The notes beneath the pieces were generated by a model. The model did no database searches. It was given only the letters and a program-made list of their open reading frames with translations, and was not told the DNA's origin. Made by a program: the position numbers and the translations under genes. 64,000 nt of DNA from Streptomyces sp. HUAS CB01 (GTDB lineage Bacteria > Actinomycetota > Actinomycetes > Streptomycetales > Streptomycetaceae). Below are positions 20,577-30,105 of this stretch, piece by piece (position 1 is the stretch's first letter; the number at the start of each line of letters is the position of its first letter). The stretch covers positions 1,739,001 through 1,803,000 of the forward strand of contig NZ_CP129137.1 in the NCBI RefSeq assembly GCF_030406905.1, given 5' to 3'.

Positions 20577-20966
20577 CGCGGGGCGCGCCCGTCACCGTCC
20601 GCGTCACCGCCCGGTGAGGCGGGGACGGCTCACCGTGGGTGCCGCGGGGCCCGGTTCGGCGTGCGGACGGCCGCCGTCCGCAAGGTCCGCACGGGCGTCC
20701 GCGCCGCCGCGGGCCGACAGCCGCCGGCTCGCCCGGTCCCGGCGGAGGAGCGGGGCGGCGTCCTGCGGCCTGCGGCGTGGGCTCGTCGACGCCTCCGGGG
20801 ACGGGCGGAACGAACCCGCTCCATGACCGTCCCGTACCTCGGGACGGTCGGGGTGAGCCCTCTCGGGCCTCGGGTGGGGGCGGAACGAACGCTCACGCCC
20901 GGGGACCAGGAAGAGCAAACGCTCATGCCCCGGGCCTCACGCGGGCACGGAGGGGGGTGAGCTCTC
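20577..20966. other. 390-bp intergenic region between convergent genes
   Basis: No gene is supported. It holds a hairpin terminator and short duplications. GGGCGGAACGAACsCGCT-like sequence occurs twice (about 20802 and 20879). A GTGAGCyCTCTCrGGCCTCGG segment at about 20853 is copied at the 3' edge of the Rieske gene (about 20956). Confidence 0.55.
20826..20848. terminator. hairpin terminator between HTH-like and Rieske genes
   Basis: Perfect 9-bp stem ACCGTCCCG / CGGGACGGT with a 5-nt loop, placed between convergent genes. Confidence 0.65.
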
Positions 20967-21395
20967 TCAGGCCTCGGGGCCGGCCACCAGCTTCCCGTCC
21001 CGCACCCGGACCGGGACCTCCGGGAGCGGTACGGTCGCCGGGCCCCGGAGTGCCGTGCCGGTCGTGACGTCGAACCGGCTGCCGTGGCAGGGGCAGTTGC
21101 CCTCCGTGCCCTCGACCTTGTCCAGGACGCAGCCCGCGTGGGTGCACTGGGCGCTGAACGCCTTGTACCGGCCCTCGGCCGGGCAGTGGACGACGAGCCG
21201 CTGCTCGCGGTAGAGCCGGGCGCCGCCCACGGGGACCTCATCGGCGGCGCCGAGGTCGACCGGCGCGGTCGGCGTCGGCACCTGCGCGTGGCCCACCTTG
21301 GACTCGGTGGAGCAGGCGGCGACCCCCAGCCCGGCGGCCCCGGCGAGGGCGGCGCCTTTCAGCACGGTACGGCGGGCGGCGGGTGGGCCGGACAT
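20967..21395 (-). CDS. Rieske [2Fe-2S] lipoprotein
   Basis: A 142-residue exported iron-sulfur protein. The N-terminus has a twin-arginine motif (RRTVLKG, residues 8-14) and a lipobox-like ending at C28. The Rieske cluster ligands are C84 and H86 (CTHAGC) and C101 and H104 (CPCHGSRFD); C89 and C103 can form the usual disulfide. The ATG at 21395 follows GGAG. It stands alone, without cytochrome bc1 partners, so the redox partner is unknown. Tat export fits folding with the cluster in the cytoplasm. Confidence 0.9.
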   Translation of the reverse strand: MSGPPAARRTVLKGAALAGAAGLGVAACSTESKVGHAQVPTPTAPVDLGAADEVPVGGARLYREQRLVVHCPAEGRYKAFSAQCTHAGCVLDKVEGTEGNCPCHGSRFDVTTGTALRGPATVPLPEVPVRVRDGKLVAGPEA

Positions 21396-21516
21396 GAGGA
21401 TCTCCACGGGTGGGGGCGCGGCGGGTGACCAACCCGACGATACCGGCGCAGATCGCGGCGCTTCCGGGCGGGTCGGCCGGTCCGGAACGGGGCTGTCGCG
21501 CCCCGGAACGATCGGC

Positions 21517-21522
21517 TACGTT
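21517..21522 (+). promoter_or_regulatory. -10 hexamer giving a probable leaderless PfkB-kinase mRNA
   Basis: TACGTT ends 7 bp before the GTG start and no ribosome site is visible. No convincing -35 is seen. Confidence 0.4.
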
Positions 21523-21529
21523 CTGAGCC

Positions 21530-22447
21530 GTGATCGTCGTCGCCGGTGAGTCCCTGATCGACCTGGTCCCGCAGCGGACGGCCGCCGGGCACGCACCACT
21601 GCCACCCCTGCTGCCGCGGCCCGGCGGCGGCCCGTACAACACGGCGGTGGCCCTGGGCCGGCTGGGATCCGCCGTGGGCTTCTGCTCGCGCGTCTCGGTG
21701 GACGGCTTCGGCGAGGCGCTGCTGGGCGGGCTGCACGCGGCGGGTGTGCGGACGTCGCTGGTGCAGCGGGGCCCGGAGCCGACGAGCCTCGCGGTCGCCG
21801 AGGTCGGCGCGGACGGCTCGGCCGGTTACGGCTTCTACATGACGGGCACCGCCGACCGGCTGTTCGCGCTGCCGCCGGCGCTGCCGGACGAGGTGCGGGC
21901 GCTGGCGCTCGGGACGTGCTCGCTGGTGCTGGAGCCCGGGGCGAGCGCGTACGAGGCGCTGCTGCGACGCGAGGCGGACCGCGGGGTGTTCACGCTGCTC
22001 GACCCCAACATCCGGCCGGGGCTGATCCCGGACGCCGGGGCCTACCGGGAACGGTTCGCCGGCTGGCTCCCCTCGGTGTCGCTGCTGAAGCTCTCGGAGG
22101 ACGACGCCGCGTGGCTCGGCGGCTCCCCGGAGCAGTGGCTGGCCGAGGGCCCGGCCGCGGTGGTCCTGACCCATGGCGATCGCGGTCTCACGGTGCGCAC
22201 CCGGGAGGGTGTGGAGGCAGCCGTTCCCGCGGCGGCCGTGCCGGTGGCCGACACGATCGGCGCGGGCGACACCGTGAACGCGGCGCTGCTGCACGACCTG
22301 GAGCGGCGCGACGCCCTCTCGCGGGGCGGTCTGCTCGCCCTGGACGCCGCCGGCTGGACCGAGGTGCTCGGCTTCGCCGCACGCGCCGCCGCCGTCACGT
22401 GCTCCCGTACGGGCGCGGAGCCCCCGTACGCCTGCGAACTGGCCTGA
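21530..22447 (+). CDS. PfkB-family carbohydrate kinase (fructokinase-like)
   Basis: A 305-residue ribokinase-fold sugar kinase. The N-terminal signature region is GGGPYNTAVALGRLGS (about residues 29-44). The catalytic motif is ADTIGAGDTVNAALL (about 240-254) with the base Asp in GAGD. Sequence resembles fructokinases (AGESLIDLVPQ), but the sugar cannot be fixed from sequence. GTG start at 21530 with no Shine-Dalgarno, so it is likely leaderless. It is convergent with uvrA and shares a terminator. Confidence 0.88.
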   Translation: MIVVAGESLIDLVPQRTAAGHAPLPPLLPRPGGGPYNTAVALGRLGSAVGFCSRVSVDGFGEALLGGLHAAGVRTSLVQRGPEPTSLAVAEVGADGSAGYGFYMTGTADRLFALPPALPDEVRALALGTCSLVLEPGASAYEALLRREADRGVFTLLDPNIRPGLIPDAGAYRERFAGWLPSVSLLKLSEDDAAWLGGSPEQWLAEGPAAVVLTHGDRGLTVRTREGVEAAVPAAAVPVADTIGAGDTVNAALLHDLERRDALSRGGLLALDAAGWTEVLGFAARAAAVTCSRTGAEPPYACELA

Positions 22448-22475
22448 CAGGGGGCGCGCGAGCGGCGGACGACGA

Positions 22476-22514
22476 CCGTCGCCCCGGGGCCTGTGACAGG
22501 ACCCGGGGCGACGG
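22476..22514. terminator. bidirectional terminator between PfkB kinase and uvrA
   Basis: A perfect 13-bp inverted repeat (22476-22488 with 22502-22514; arm CCGTCGCCCCGGG), loop 13 nt, between convergent stops. Confidence 0.82.
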
Positions 22515-22554
22515 GTGTTCGGGGCCGGCCGGCGACCGACGGGCCCGGAGCCGG

Positions 22555-25500
22555 TCAGGCCTTGCGGGCGCGGCTCCGTGTCGCTGCGGCCTTCTTGACC
22601 GGGGTCGCGTCGGCCGTCACCGTCTTCTTCCGCACCGGCGTGGAATTGGCCGAGACCGCCTTCCTCGACGCGGTCTTCTTCGCCGCCGTCTTGCGGGACT
22701 GCGGCGGCACCGAGTCGCTGATGCGGTCCGGTCCCAGGATGTCCCGCAGGAACTTGCCCGTGTGGCTCGTCGGCACCGCGGCGACCTGCTCGGGCGTGCC
22801 CTCGGCGATCACGAGGCCACCGCCGCTGCCGCCCTCGGGCCCCATGTCGACGACCCAGTCGGCGGTCTTGATCACATCGAGGTTGTGCTCGATCACGATC
22901 ACCGTGTTGCCCTTGTCGACCAGTCCGGACAGCACGTTGATCAGCTTGGAGATGTCCTCGAAGTGCAGACCCGTGGTCGGCTCGTCCAGCACGTAGACCG
23001 TGCGGCCGGTGGACCGCTTCTGCAGCTCGCTCGCGAGCTTCACCCGCTGTGCCTCACCACCGGAGAGCGTCGGCGCCGGCTGGCCGAGCCTGACGTACCC
23101 GAGACCCACCTCGGTCAGCGTCTTGAGGTGACGGGAGATCGTCGGCACGGCCTCGAAGAAGTGCAGCGCCTCCTCGATCGGCATGTCCAGCACCTCGGCG
23201 ATGGACTTCCCCTTGTAGTGGACCTCCAGGGTCTCCCGGTTGTACCGGGCACCGTGGCAGACCTCGCACGGGACGTAGACGTCCGGGAGGAAGTTCATCT
23301 CGATCTTGATGGTGCCGTCGCCGGAGCAGTTCTCACAGCGTCCGCCCTTGACGTTGAAGGAGAAGCGGCCCGGCAGATAGCCGCGCACCTTCGCCTCCAT
23401 CGTCTCCGCGAAGAGCTTGCGCACGTGGTCGAAGACGCCGGTGTAGGTCGCCGGGTTGGACCGGGGCGTGCGTCCGATGGGCGACTGGTCGACGTGGACG
23501 ACCTTGTCGACGAGGTCGTCGCCGTCCACGCGGGTGTGCCGGCCCGGCACCGACTTGGCACCGTTCAGCTCGCGCGCCAGATGCGTGTACAGGATGTCGT
23601 TCACCAGCGTGGACTTGCCGGAGCCGGAGACGCCGGTGACCGCCGTGAGCACACCGAGCGGGAACGACACGTCGATGTCCCGGAGGTTGTTCTCCCGGGC
23701 GCCGTGCACCGTGAGCCGGCGGGCCCCGTCCACGGGCCGCCGGATCTCCGGCGTCGCGATGGACTTCTTCCCGGACAGGTACAGCCCGGTCATCGAGTCC
23801 TTGTTGGCCAGCAGCTGCTTCAGCGGTCCGGAGTGGACGACCTTGCCGCCGTGCTCGCCGGCGCCCGGGCCGATGTCCACGACCCAGTCGGCGACCTTGA
23901 TCGTGTCCTCGTCGTGCTCGACGACGATCAGGGTGTTGCCCATGTCGCGGAGCCGCACCAGGGTCTCGATGAGCCGGTGGTTGTCGCGCTGGTGAAGTCC
24001 GATGGACGGCTCGTCCAGCACGTACAGCACGCCCACCAGCCCGGAGCCGATCTGGGTGGCCAGCCGGATGCGCTGTGCCTCGCCGCCGGACAGCGTGCCC
24101 GCCGCCCGGTTGAGGGAGAGGTAGTCCAGACCGACGTCGACCAGGAACCGCAGCCGCTCGTTGACCTCCTTGAGCACCCGCTCGGCGATCTTCTTGTCGC
24201 GTGCGGTGAGCGTCAGCCTTCCCAGGAAGTCGGCGCACTCGCTGATGGACATGGCCGAGACCTCGGCGATCGACCTCTCCATGATCGTCACTGCCAGGAC
24301 GATCGGCTTCAGCCGGGTGCCGTCACAGGTGGGGCAGGGCACCTCGCGCATGTAGCCCTCGAAGCGCTCCCGGCTGGAGTCGCTCTCCGCCTCGCTGTGG
24401 CGCCGCTTGACGAAGGACACCGCGCCCTCGAACGCCGGGGTGGTGTAGGCGCGCTCCCGCCCGTACCGGTTCCGGTAGCGGACCTCGACCTGGGTCTTGT
24501 GGCCGTACAGCAGGGCCTTCTTGGCGCGCTGCGGAAGCCCGGCCCACGGAATGTCGGTGCGGAAGCCGAGGGCGTCGGCGAGCCCGCCGATGAGGCGCCC
24601 GAAGTACTCCTTGGTGTGGCCGTGCGACCAGGGGTGGATGGCACCGTCGTCGAGGGAGCGGTCCTCGTCCGGGACGATCAGCTCGGGGTCGACCTCCATC
24701 CGCGTGCCGATGCCGGTGCAGTCGGGGCAGGCTCCGAACGGCGAGTTGAAGGAGAACGAGCGGGGTTCGAGCTCCTCGAAGGAGAGGTCGTCGTACGGGC
24801 AGTACAGGTGCTCCGAGTACATCCGCTCGCGCTCGGGGTCGTCCTCGGGGAGGTCGACGAAGTCCAGCACGACCATGCCGCCGGACAGGCCCAGCGCGGT
24901 CTCCACGGAGTCCGTGAGCCGGCGCTTGGCGCTCTCCTTGACGGTCAGGCGGTCGATGACCACCTCGATCGTGTGCTTCTCCTGCTTCTTCAGCTTCGGC
25001 GGCTCGGTGAGCTGGATCGTCTGCCCGTCGACCCGCGCTCGCGCATAGCCCTTGGACTGGAGGTCGGCGAAGAGGTCCACGAACTCGCCCTTGCGCTCCC
25101 GCACCAGCGGCGACAGCACCTGGAAGCGGCTGCCCTCGGGCAGCTCAAGCACCTTGTCGACGATGGCCTGCGGGGACTGGCGCGTGATGGGGCGGCCGCA
25201 CTCCGGGCAGTGCGGCTTGCCGATGCGCGCGAAGAGCAGCCGGAGGTAGTCGTAGACCTCGGTGATCGTGCCCACGGTCGAGCGGGGGTTCCGCGAGGTG
25301 GACTTCTGGTCGATCGAGACGGCCGGGGAGAGGCCCTCGATGAAGTCCACGTCCGGCTTGTCCATCTGGCCCAGGAACTGCCGGGCGTAGGAGGACAGCG
25401 ACTCGACGTAGCGGCGCTGTCCCTCGGCGAAGATCGTGTCGAACGCGAGCGACGACTTGCCCGACCCCGAGAGCCCGGTGAAGACGATGAGTGAGTCACG

Positions 25501-25569
25501 CGGGAGGTCGAGCGAGACGTTCTTGAGGTTGTGCTCGCGAGCGCCACGGACGATGAGACGGTCGGCCAC
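22555..25569 (-). CDS. uvrA: excinuclease ABC subunit A
   Basis: A 1004-residue UvrA, the damage-scanning ABC ATPase of nucleotide excision repair. It has two ATPase modules: Walker [10 protein letters not shown] (residues 32-40) and GVSGSGKST in the second half, with two LSGGEAQR signatures. Zinc-binding cysteines are seen in [24 protein letters not shown] and the CENCSGDG / CEVCHGARY pair. A Lys/Ala/Thr-rich tail of about 50 residues extends past the usual end, as in other streptomycetes. The 225-bp upstream gap lacks a good copy of the damage promoter found at uvrB and uvrC and no LexA box is obvious. Confidence 0.97.
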   Translation of the reverse strand: MADRLIVRGAREHNLKNVSLDLPRDSLIVFTGLSGSGKSSLAFDTIFAEGQRRYVESLSSYARQFLGQMDKPDVDFIEGLSPAVSIDQKSTSRNPRSTVGTITEVYDYLRLLFARIGKPHCPECGRPITRQSPQAIVDKVLELPEGSRFQVLSPLVRERKGEFVDLFADLQSKGYARARVDGQTIQLTEPPKLKKQEKHTIEVVIDRLTVKESAKRRLTDSVETALGLSGGMVVLDFVDLPEDDPERERMYSEHLYCPYDDLSFEELEPRSFSFNSPFGACPDCTGIGTRMEVDPELIVPDEDRSLDDGAIHPWSHGHTKEYFGRLIGGLADALGFRTDIPWAGLPQRAKKALLYGHKTQVEVRYRNRYGRERAYTTPAFEGAVSFVKRRHSEAESDSSRERFEGYMREVPCPTCDGTRLKPIVLAVTIMERSIAEVSAMSISECADFLGRLTLTARDKKIAERVLKEVNERLRFLVDVGLDYLSLNRAAGTLSGGEAQRIRLATQIGSGLVGVLYVLDEPSIGLHQRDNHRLIETLVRLRDMGNTLIVVEHDEDTIKVADWVVDIGPGAGEHGGKVVHSGPLKQLLANKDSMTGLYLSGKKSIATPEIRRPVDGARRLTVHGARENNLRDIDVSFPLGVLTAVTGVSGSGKSTLVNDILYTHLARELNGAKSVPGRHTRVDGDDLVDKVVHVDQSPIGRTPRSNPATYTGVFDHVRKLFAETMEAKVRGYLPGRFSFNVKGGRCENCSGDGTIKIEMNFLPDVYVPCEVCHGARYNRETLEVHYKGKSIAEVLDMPIEEALHFFEAVPTISRHLKTLTEVGLGYVRLGQPAPTLSGGEAQRVKLASELQKRSTGRTVYVLDEPTTGLHFEDISKLINVLSGLVDKGNTVIVIEHNLDVIKTADWVVDMGPEGGSGGGLVIAEGTPEQVAAVPTSHTGKFLRDILGPDRISDSVPPQSRKTAAKKTASRKAVSANSTPVRKKTVTADATPVKKAAATRSRARKA

Positions 25570-25758
25570 GCCGGGTCCGCACCTTTCTTGAGACAGGTCG
25601 TGAGAAGCATCGGGGGCACGGCCCCCGGCCCGGACTGCTCCAGGCTAGGTCGACCACGAGATCGACGGCTGCCGGACGGACGAACGCCCGGCCCTCCAGA
25701 ATGCCTCAGCCCCGAGCCTATAGCACGCGTATTCGATTAACGCCGGTCGGCGGTCACC

Positions 25759-25787
25759 TTCACTCGAACGTGTGGCGGGGCTATCGT
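25759..25787 (+). promoter_or_regulatory. promoter of the maleylpyruvate-isomerase-like gene
   Basis: TTCACT (25759-25764), 17-bp spacer, TATCGT (25782-25787), then 7 bp to the ATG. A leaderless transcript is predicted. Confidence 0.55.
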
Positions 25788-25794
25788 CTTCCCC

Positions 25795-26484
25795 ATGATC
25801 GATCCCGTGGTTGACCTGGCCTCCGTACGCGAAGCGACCGAGCGACTACTGAACGCAGCCGTCTCCCTGGACAACGCGGCGGCCGCCGAGCCGTCACGGC
25901 TCCCCGGCTGGAGCCGCGGCCATGTCCTGGCCCACCTCGCCCGCAACGCCGACGCCCTCGTGAACGTCTTCGAGGGCCGCCCCATGTACGCGAGCGCGGA
26001 GACGCGCGAGGCCGACATCGAGCGCGACGCGCCCCGGCCCCTGGCCGTCCAGCTCGACGACGTGCGCGAGTCCGGCGAGCGCTTCCAGACCGCGGCCACG
26101 GCGGACGCCGACTGGTCGCGGATCGTGGAGCTCCGCAACGGCGTGAAGGACACGGCGGCGCGCATCCCCTTCCGGCGGCTGATCGAGGTCGAGCTGCACC
26201 ACGTGGACCTCGGCGTCGGGTACGAGCTGGAGGACCTGCCCGCCGCCTTCATCGAGCGCGAGACCGCCTTCCTCGCGGAGCGGTTCGACGGGCACAAGGA
26301 CGTGCCGCCCACGACCGTCGTCGCCGACGGCGGAGGGACGTGGGCCACGGGAGGCGGGGCCGCCGGCGGTCCGGTCACCGTCCGGGGCACTGCCGCGGAG
26401 GTGCTCGGCTGGCTCGCCGGCCGCCGCGACGGCACGGCCCTCGAGGTCGGCGGCGGCCCGCTGCCGGTGCTGCCGCCGCTGTAG
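25795..26484 (+). CDS. maleylpyruvate isomerase family mycothiol-dependent enzyme
   Basis: A 229-residue protein of the DinB-like mycothiol-dependent family. The N-terminal four-helix part carries the metal-site histidines (GWSRGHVLAHLARNADAL, and IEVELHHVDLG), and the C-terminal domain (PVTVRGTAAEVLGWLAGR) is the usual SCP2-like cap. Members include maleylpyruvate isomerase, but most are of unknown substrate, so only the thiol-transferase class is assigned. It is followed 21 bp later by an MBL-fold hydrolase, a conserved pair in actinobacteria that may detoxify thiol conjugates. Confidence 0.85.
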   Translation: MIDPVVDLASVREATERLLNAAVSLDNAAAAEPSRLPGWSRGHVLAHLARNADALVNVFEGRPMYASAETREADIERDAPRPLAVQLDDVRESGERFQTAATADADWSRIVELRNGVKDTAARIPFRRLIEVELHHVDLGVGYELEDLPAAFIERETAFLAERFDGHKDVPPTTVVADGGGTWATGGGAAGGPVTVRGTAAEVLGWLAGRRDGTALEVGGGPLPVLPPL

Positions 26485-26505
26485 TCGGCTGAGTACGCTG
26501 GCCCC

Positions 26506-27162
26506 ATGACTTACAGCGGAGCGGTGACGGTCGGCGGCCCGGCTGACGTGCACGAGCTGGCGGCGCTGATGATCTCCAAGGTCGCCGTCGGCCCCATGGA
26601 CAACAACTCCTATCTGCTGCGCTGCCGGGCCACCGACGAGCAGTTGCTGATCGACGCGGCCAACGAGCCCGAGACGCTGCTGCGGTTCATCGGTGACGAC
26701 GGGATCACGTCCGTCGTCACCACGCACCGGCACGGCGACCACTGGGGCGCGCTGGCCGACGTGGTGGCCGCGACCGGGGCACGCACGTACGCGGGGCGCC
26801 ACGACGCGGCCGGCATCCCGGTGCCGACCGACGTGCTGCTCGACGACGGCGACACGATCAGGGTGGGCGACGTCGAGCTCACCGCCCGCCACCTCGTGGG
26901 CCACACGCCCGGCTCGATCGCGCTCGTCTACGACGACCCGCACGGCCATCCGCACGTGTTCACGGGCGACTGCCTCTTCCCCGGCGGCGTGGGCAACACC
27001 TGGAAGGACCCGCAGGCCTTCGCCTCGCTGATCCGCGACGTGGAGACGAAGCTCTTCGACGTGCTGCCGGACGAGACCTGGGTCTACCCCGGCCACGGCA
27101 ACGACACGACGCTCGGCGACGAGCGGCCGCATCTCCCCGAGTGGCGCGAGCGCGGCTGGTGA
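26506..27162 (+). CDS. MBL-fold metallo-hydrolase (glyoxalase II-like)
   Basis: A 218-residue metallo-beta-lactamase-fold hydrolase. The HxHxDH zinc motif is H74, H76, D78, H79 (THRHGDHWG); further ligands lie in GHTPGSIALV, FTGDCLF and VYPGHGNDT. The arrangement is that of hydroxyacylglutathione hydrolase. In an organism using mycothiol a mycothiol thioester is a likely substrate; this is inference. TACGCT ends 6 bp before the ATG, so it may have its own leaderless transcript in addition to read-through from the gene before. Confidence 0.88.
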   Translation: MTYSGAVTVGGPADVHELAALMISKVAVGPMDNNSYLLRCRATDEQLLIDAANEPETLLRFIGDDGITSVVTTHRHGDHWGALADVVAATGARTYAGRHDAAGIPVPTDVLLDDGDTIRVGDVELTARHLVGHTPGSIALVYDDPHGHPHVFTGDCLFPGGVGNTWKDPQAFASLIRDVETKLFDVLPDETWVYPGHGNDTTLGDERPHLPEWRERGW

Positions 27163-27259
27163 CACCGGGCCCGGCGGCCCTCGGGAGGTGTCCGAAAAGA
27201 GCGCGTGGCACGGGTAATCCCGATGCCCGGCGCCCGGACACCTGGCTAGCCTGCCGCCC

Positions 27260-28333
27260 ATGACACCGCCCGGCAGCCCCTCCGCGTTCTCCGTACCCGT
27301 CCACCCGCCCAAGCCCCGGCCCGGGGACCGGATCGCCGTGATCTCCCCCTCCTCGGGCCTCCCCGGTCTGCTGCCCCTGCCGTACGAGCTGGGACTCGAG
27401 CGGCTGGAGAAGGAGTTCGGGCTGGTTCCGGTCGAGTACCCGGCCACCCGCACGATGGGGTCCACTCCCCGCCGGCGCGCCGACGACATCCACGCGGCCT
27501 TCGCCGATCCGGACATCCGCGCGGTGATCGCGTCGATCGGCGGCGACGACCAGATCACCGTGCTGCCGCTGCTGGACCGGGAGTTGATACGGGCGAACCC
27601 GAAGCCGTTCTTCGGCTACAGCGACAACACCAATCTGCTCGCGTTCCTCTGGAACACCGGCGTGGTCGGCTACCACGGCGCGTCGGTGATGTGCGAGCTC
27701 GGCCGGCCCGGCGCCGTGGCACCGCTGACCGCGGACTCGCTGCGGGCCGCCCTGTTCACCTCCGGCCCCTACGAGCTGCGCCCGGCGGACCGGGTCCGCG
27801 TGATCGACCGCGACTGGGCCGACCCCGGGACGTTCACGGCCGAGCCGGATACCCTCCCCGCGACCGGGTGGAGCTGGGCGGGGCCCGAGCGGATCGTCGA
27901 GGGCCGGGGCTGGGGCGGCAATCTGGAGATCCTGTCCTGGATGCTCATGGCCGACCGGGAGATCCAGCGCGACCCGGCCGTGTACGACGGCTGTGTGCTG
28001 TTCCTGGAGACCTCCGAGGAACTGCCGTCCGCCACCGAGGTGTTCCGGATCCTGCGCAACATGGGCGAGCGGGGACTGCTGCGCCGCTTCCCCGCGCTGC
28101 TGTGGGCGAGGCCCAAGACCTGGTCGTTCGAGCGGCCGCTCGACGCGGAAGGGCAGGCCCGGTACGCCCGGGAGCAGCGCGAGGCCGTGGAGCGGGCGCT
28201 GGCCGTGTACGCGCCGGACACCATGGTGGTGTTCGACGTCGACCTCGGGCACACCGATCCCCAACTGGTGATCCCCTACGGCGGGCTGATCCGGGTGGAC
28301 GGCGTGGCCCGCCGCATCGTGGTCACGTACTGA
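27260..28333 (+). CDS. S66-family LD-carboxypeptidase (MccF-like)
   Basis: A 357-residue serine peptidase of family S66. The nucleophile Ser lies in FFGYSDNTNLL (about residue 120), the catalytic His in DLGHTDPQ near the C-terminus, and the Glu in GWGGNLEIL. Family members cleave L,D-peptides in murein recycling or, as MccF, inactivate microcin C-type nucleotide antibiotics; the length and NLE/DLGHTDPQ pattern are closer to the MccF group. TAGCCT ends 7 bp before the ATG, another leaderless-type start. Confidence 0.87.
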   Translation: MTPPGSPSAFSVPVHPPKPRPGDRIAVISPSSGLPGLLPLPYELGLERLEKEFGLVPVEYPATRTMGSTPRRRADDIHAAFADPDIRAVIASIGGDDQITVLPLLDRELIRANPKPFFGYSDNTNLLAFLWNTGVVGYHGASVMCELGRPGAVAPLTADSLRAALFTSGPYELRPADRVRVIDRDWADPGTFTAEPDTLPATGWSWAGPERIVEGRGWGGNLEILSWMLMADREIQRDPAVYDGCVLFLETSEELPSATEVFRILRNMGERGLLRRFPALLWARPKTWSFERPLDAEGQARYAREQREAVERALAVYAPDTMVVFDVDLGHTDPQLVIPYGGLIRVDGVARRIVVTY

Positions 28334-28579
28334 GGCCCGGGGGATCCACGCGCGCCATCGCCGGCAGGTTCGACGCGACGCCCCATGGCTCTGCATTCCC
28401 CATCAGGTTCCGGCGCGCCGCCGCATGGCCCCGGCTTCCCGGATGTCGCCGGGGCGCCGCGGCGCCCGCGGAGTTCCGACGCGCCGCGCACCGAGGCGTT
28501 CACCCCGGTGCGCGACGGCCCGCCATCACGCTCCCGTGCGCCCCCGTAACCGCCGACGGTCACGGGTAGTTGGCGCGAC

Positions 28580-29953
28580 ATGCACAGTCGTCACGCTCCG
28601 TCGTCGGCGGGGTCACCGTCCTCCCCTCCGGCCCCGTCCTCCCCTCCCGCACCGTCCGGCCGGCCCGTCTCCATGGCCCGGCTCGCGGCCGCCTCGCTCG
28701 CCGGGACGGCCGTGGAGTTCTACGACTTCTTCGTCTACGGCACGGCCGCGGCGCTGGTGCTCGGGCCGTTGTTCTTCCCGACGTTCTCCCCGCTCGCCGG
28801 GACCCTCGCCGCCTTCGGGACGTTCGCCGTCGGCTTCGTCTCCCGACCGCTCGGGTCGGTGCTCTTCGGGCACATCGGCGACCGTCACGGGCGGCGGCCG
28901 GTGCTGTTCGCGTCGCTGCTGCTGACGGGCCTGGCCACGGTCGGCGTGGGGTGCGTCCCGTCGTACGCGACCCTCGGGGCCGCCGCTCCCGCGCTGCTGC
29001 TGGTACTGCGCTTCCTCCAGGGACTGGGACTCGGCGGTGAGTGGGGCGGGGCGGTGCTGTTGACCGCCGAGCATGCGCCGCCCGGGCGGCGCGGCCTCTG
29101 GACGAGCTTTCCGCAGATCGGGCCGTCGGTGGGCTTTCTGCTGGCCAACGGGGTGATGCTGGCGCTTTCGGCGGGGCTGACCGAGACCCAGTTCCGGGAC
29201 TGGGGCTGGCGGGTCCCGTTCTGGGCGGCGGGGCTCCTGGCGGCCGGCGGGCTGTTCCTGCGCGGTTCACTGGCGGAGACCCCGCAGTTCGAGCGGATCA
29301 CCGAGCGGGCCCGCCTGCCGCTCGCCGAAGTGCTGCGGGGGCACTGGCGGCTGGTGCTGCTCACCGCGGGCGCGCTGTCGGTCGGCTACGCCGTCTTCTA
29401 CGCCGTCTCCACCTGGTCGCTGGCGTACGGCACCGAGCGGCTCGGGGTGAGCCGGACGGTGATGCTGGTCTGCGTCATGGCGGCGGTCGCCGTGAAGGGG
29501 GCTGTGACGCCGTTCGCGGCGATGCTCGGGGACCGTTACGGGCGCCGGCCGCTCTGTCTGACCGGATGCGCGGCGAGCGCGCTGTGGATGTTCCCGATGG
29601 TGGCGCTGCTGCAGACCGCCGAGCCGCTGCTGATGTTCACCGGGTTCCTGGGCGCGATGCTGGCGTTCATCACGATGTTCGCGGTGGTGGCGGCGTATCT
29701 GCCGGAGCTGTACGAGCCCCGGGTGCGGTGCACGGGGGCGGCGGTCGGCTACAACCTGGCGGGAGTGCTCGGAGGGGCGCTCACCCCTCTCGTCGCCACA
29801 GCGGTGTCCGGCGGGAGCGGACCGCCGTGGGGAGTGGCGGCGTATCTGAGCGGGATCGCCGTGCTCAGTCTCGGGTGCTTCGCGCTGCTGCCGGAGACGG
29901 CGCCGGCGTGTGAGCGGGTGCGCGAGCCCTCGGAGGGCGCGGCCGCCGTGTGA
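28580..29953 (+). CDS. MFS transporter, metabolite:H+ symporter (MHS) type
   Basis: A 457-residue, 12-helix major facilitator. The first about 30 residues are Ser/Pro-rich and cytoplasmic. Signatures of the MHS group include AGTAVEFYDFFVYGTAA, GHIGDRHGRRPVLF, LQGLGLGGEWGGAVLL and the second-half GDRYGRRPL. Relatives import shikimate, alpha-ketoglutarate, proline/betaine or similar solutes, so the substrate stays open. TAGTTG ends 7 bp before the ATG. The gene ends at a very strong terminator. Confidence 0.9.
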   Translation: MHSRHAPSSAGSPSSPPAPSSPPAPSGRPVSMARLAAASLAGTAVEFYDFFVYGTAAALVLGPLFFPTFSPLAGTLAAFGTFAVGFVSRPLGSVLFGHIGDRHGRRPVLFASLLLTGLATVGVGCVPSYATLGAAAPALLLVLRFLQGLGLGGEWGGAVLLTAEHAPPGRRGLWTSFPQIGPSVGFLLANGVMLALSAGLTETQFRDWGWRVPFWAAGLLAAGGLFLRGSLAETPQFERITERARLPLAEVLRGHWRLVLLTAGALSVGYAVFYAVSTWSLAYGTERLGVSRTVMLVCVMAAVAVKGAVTPFAAMLGDRYGRRPLCLTGCAASALWMFPMVALLQTAEPLLMFTGFLGAMLAFITMFAVVAAYLPELYEPRVRCTGAAVGYNLAGVLGGALTPLVATAVSGGSGPPWGVAAYLSGIAVLSLGCFALLPETAPACERVREPSEGAAAV

Positions 29954-30018
29954 CGCTCCCCCGCACCCACCGGGCGGGATCCGCGCGGTGTCGGGCCGGC
30001 ACGTTACCCCGGCCCGTA

Positions 30019-30066
30019 CACGTCGGCGCCGGCCGGGTTGCGTACACCCCGGCCGGCGCCGACGTG
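30019..30066. terminator. bidirectional terminator between the MHS transporter and terC
   Basis: A perfect 19-bp inverted repeat (30019-30037 with 30048-30066; arm CACGTCGGCGCCGGCCGGG) with a 10-nt loop, between convergent genes. It is one of the two longest perfect stems found in the window. Confidence 0.88.
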
Positions 30067-30105
30067 CCGTGTGCCGCGCGTCAGGGGCGCGCGGCACTGC
30101 GGAAC

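Noticed and set aside
21916..25494. Very long rightward open frame overlapping the PfkB kinase and uvrA
   Set aside because: It is antisense to uvrA and out of frame in the kinase; no domain can be recognised.
25764..25778. LexA (SOS) box before uvrA
   Set aside because: Only one half, CGAACGTGTG, is present; the second half does not resemble GTTCG.
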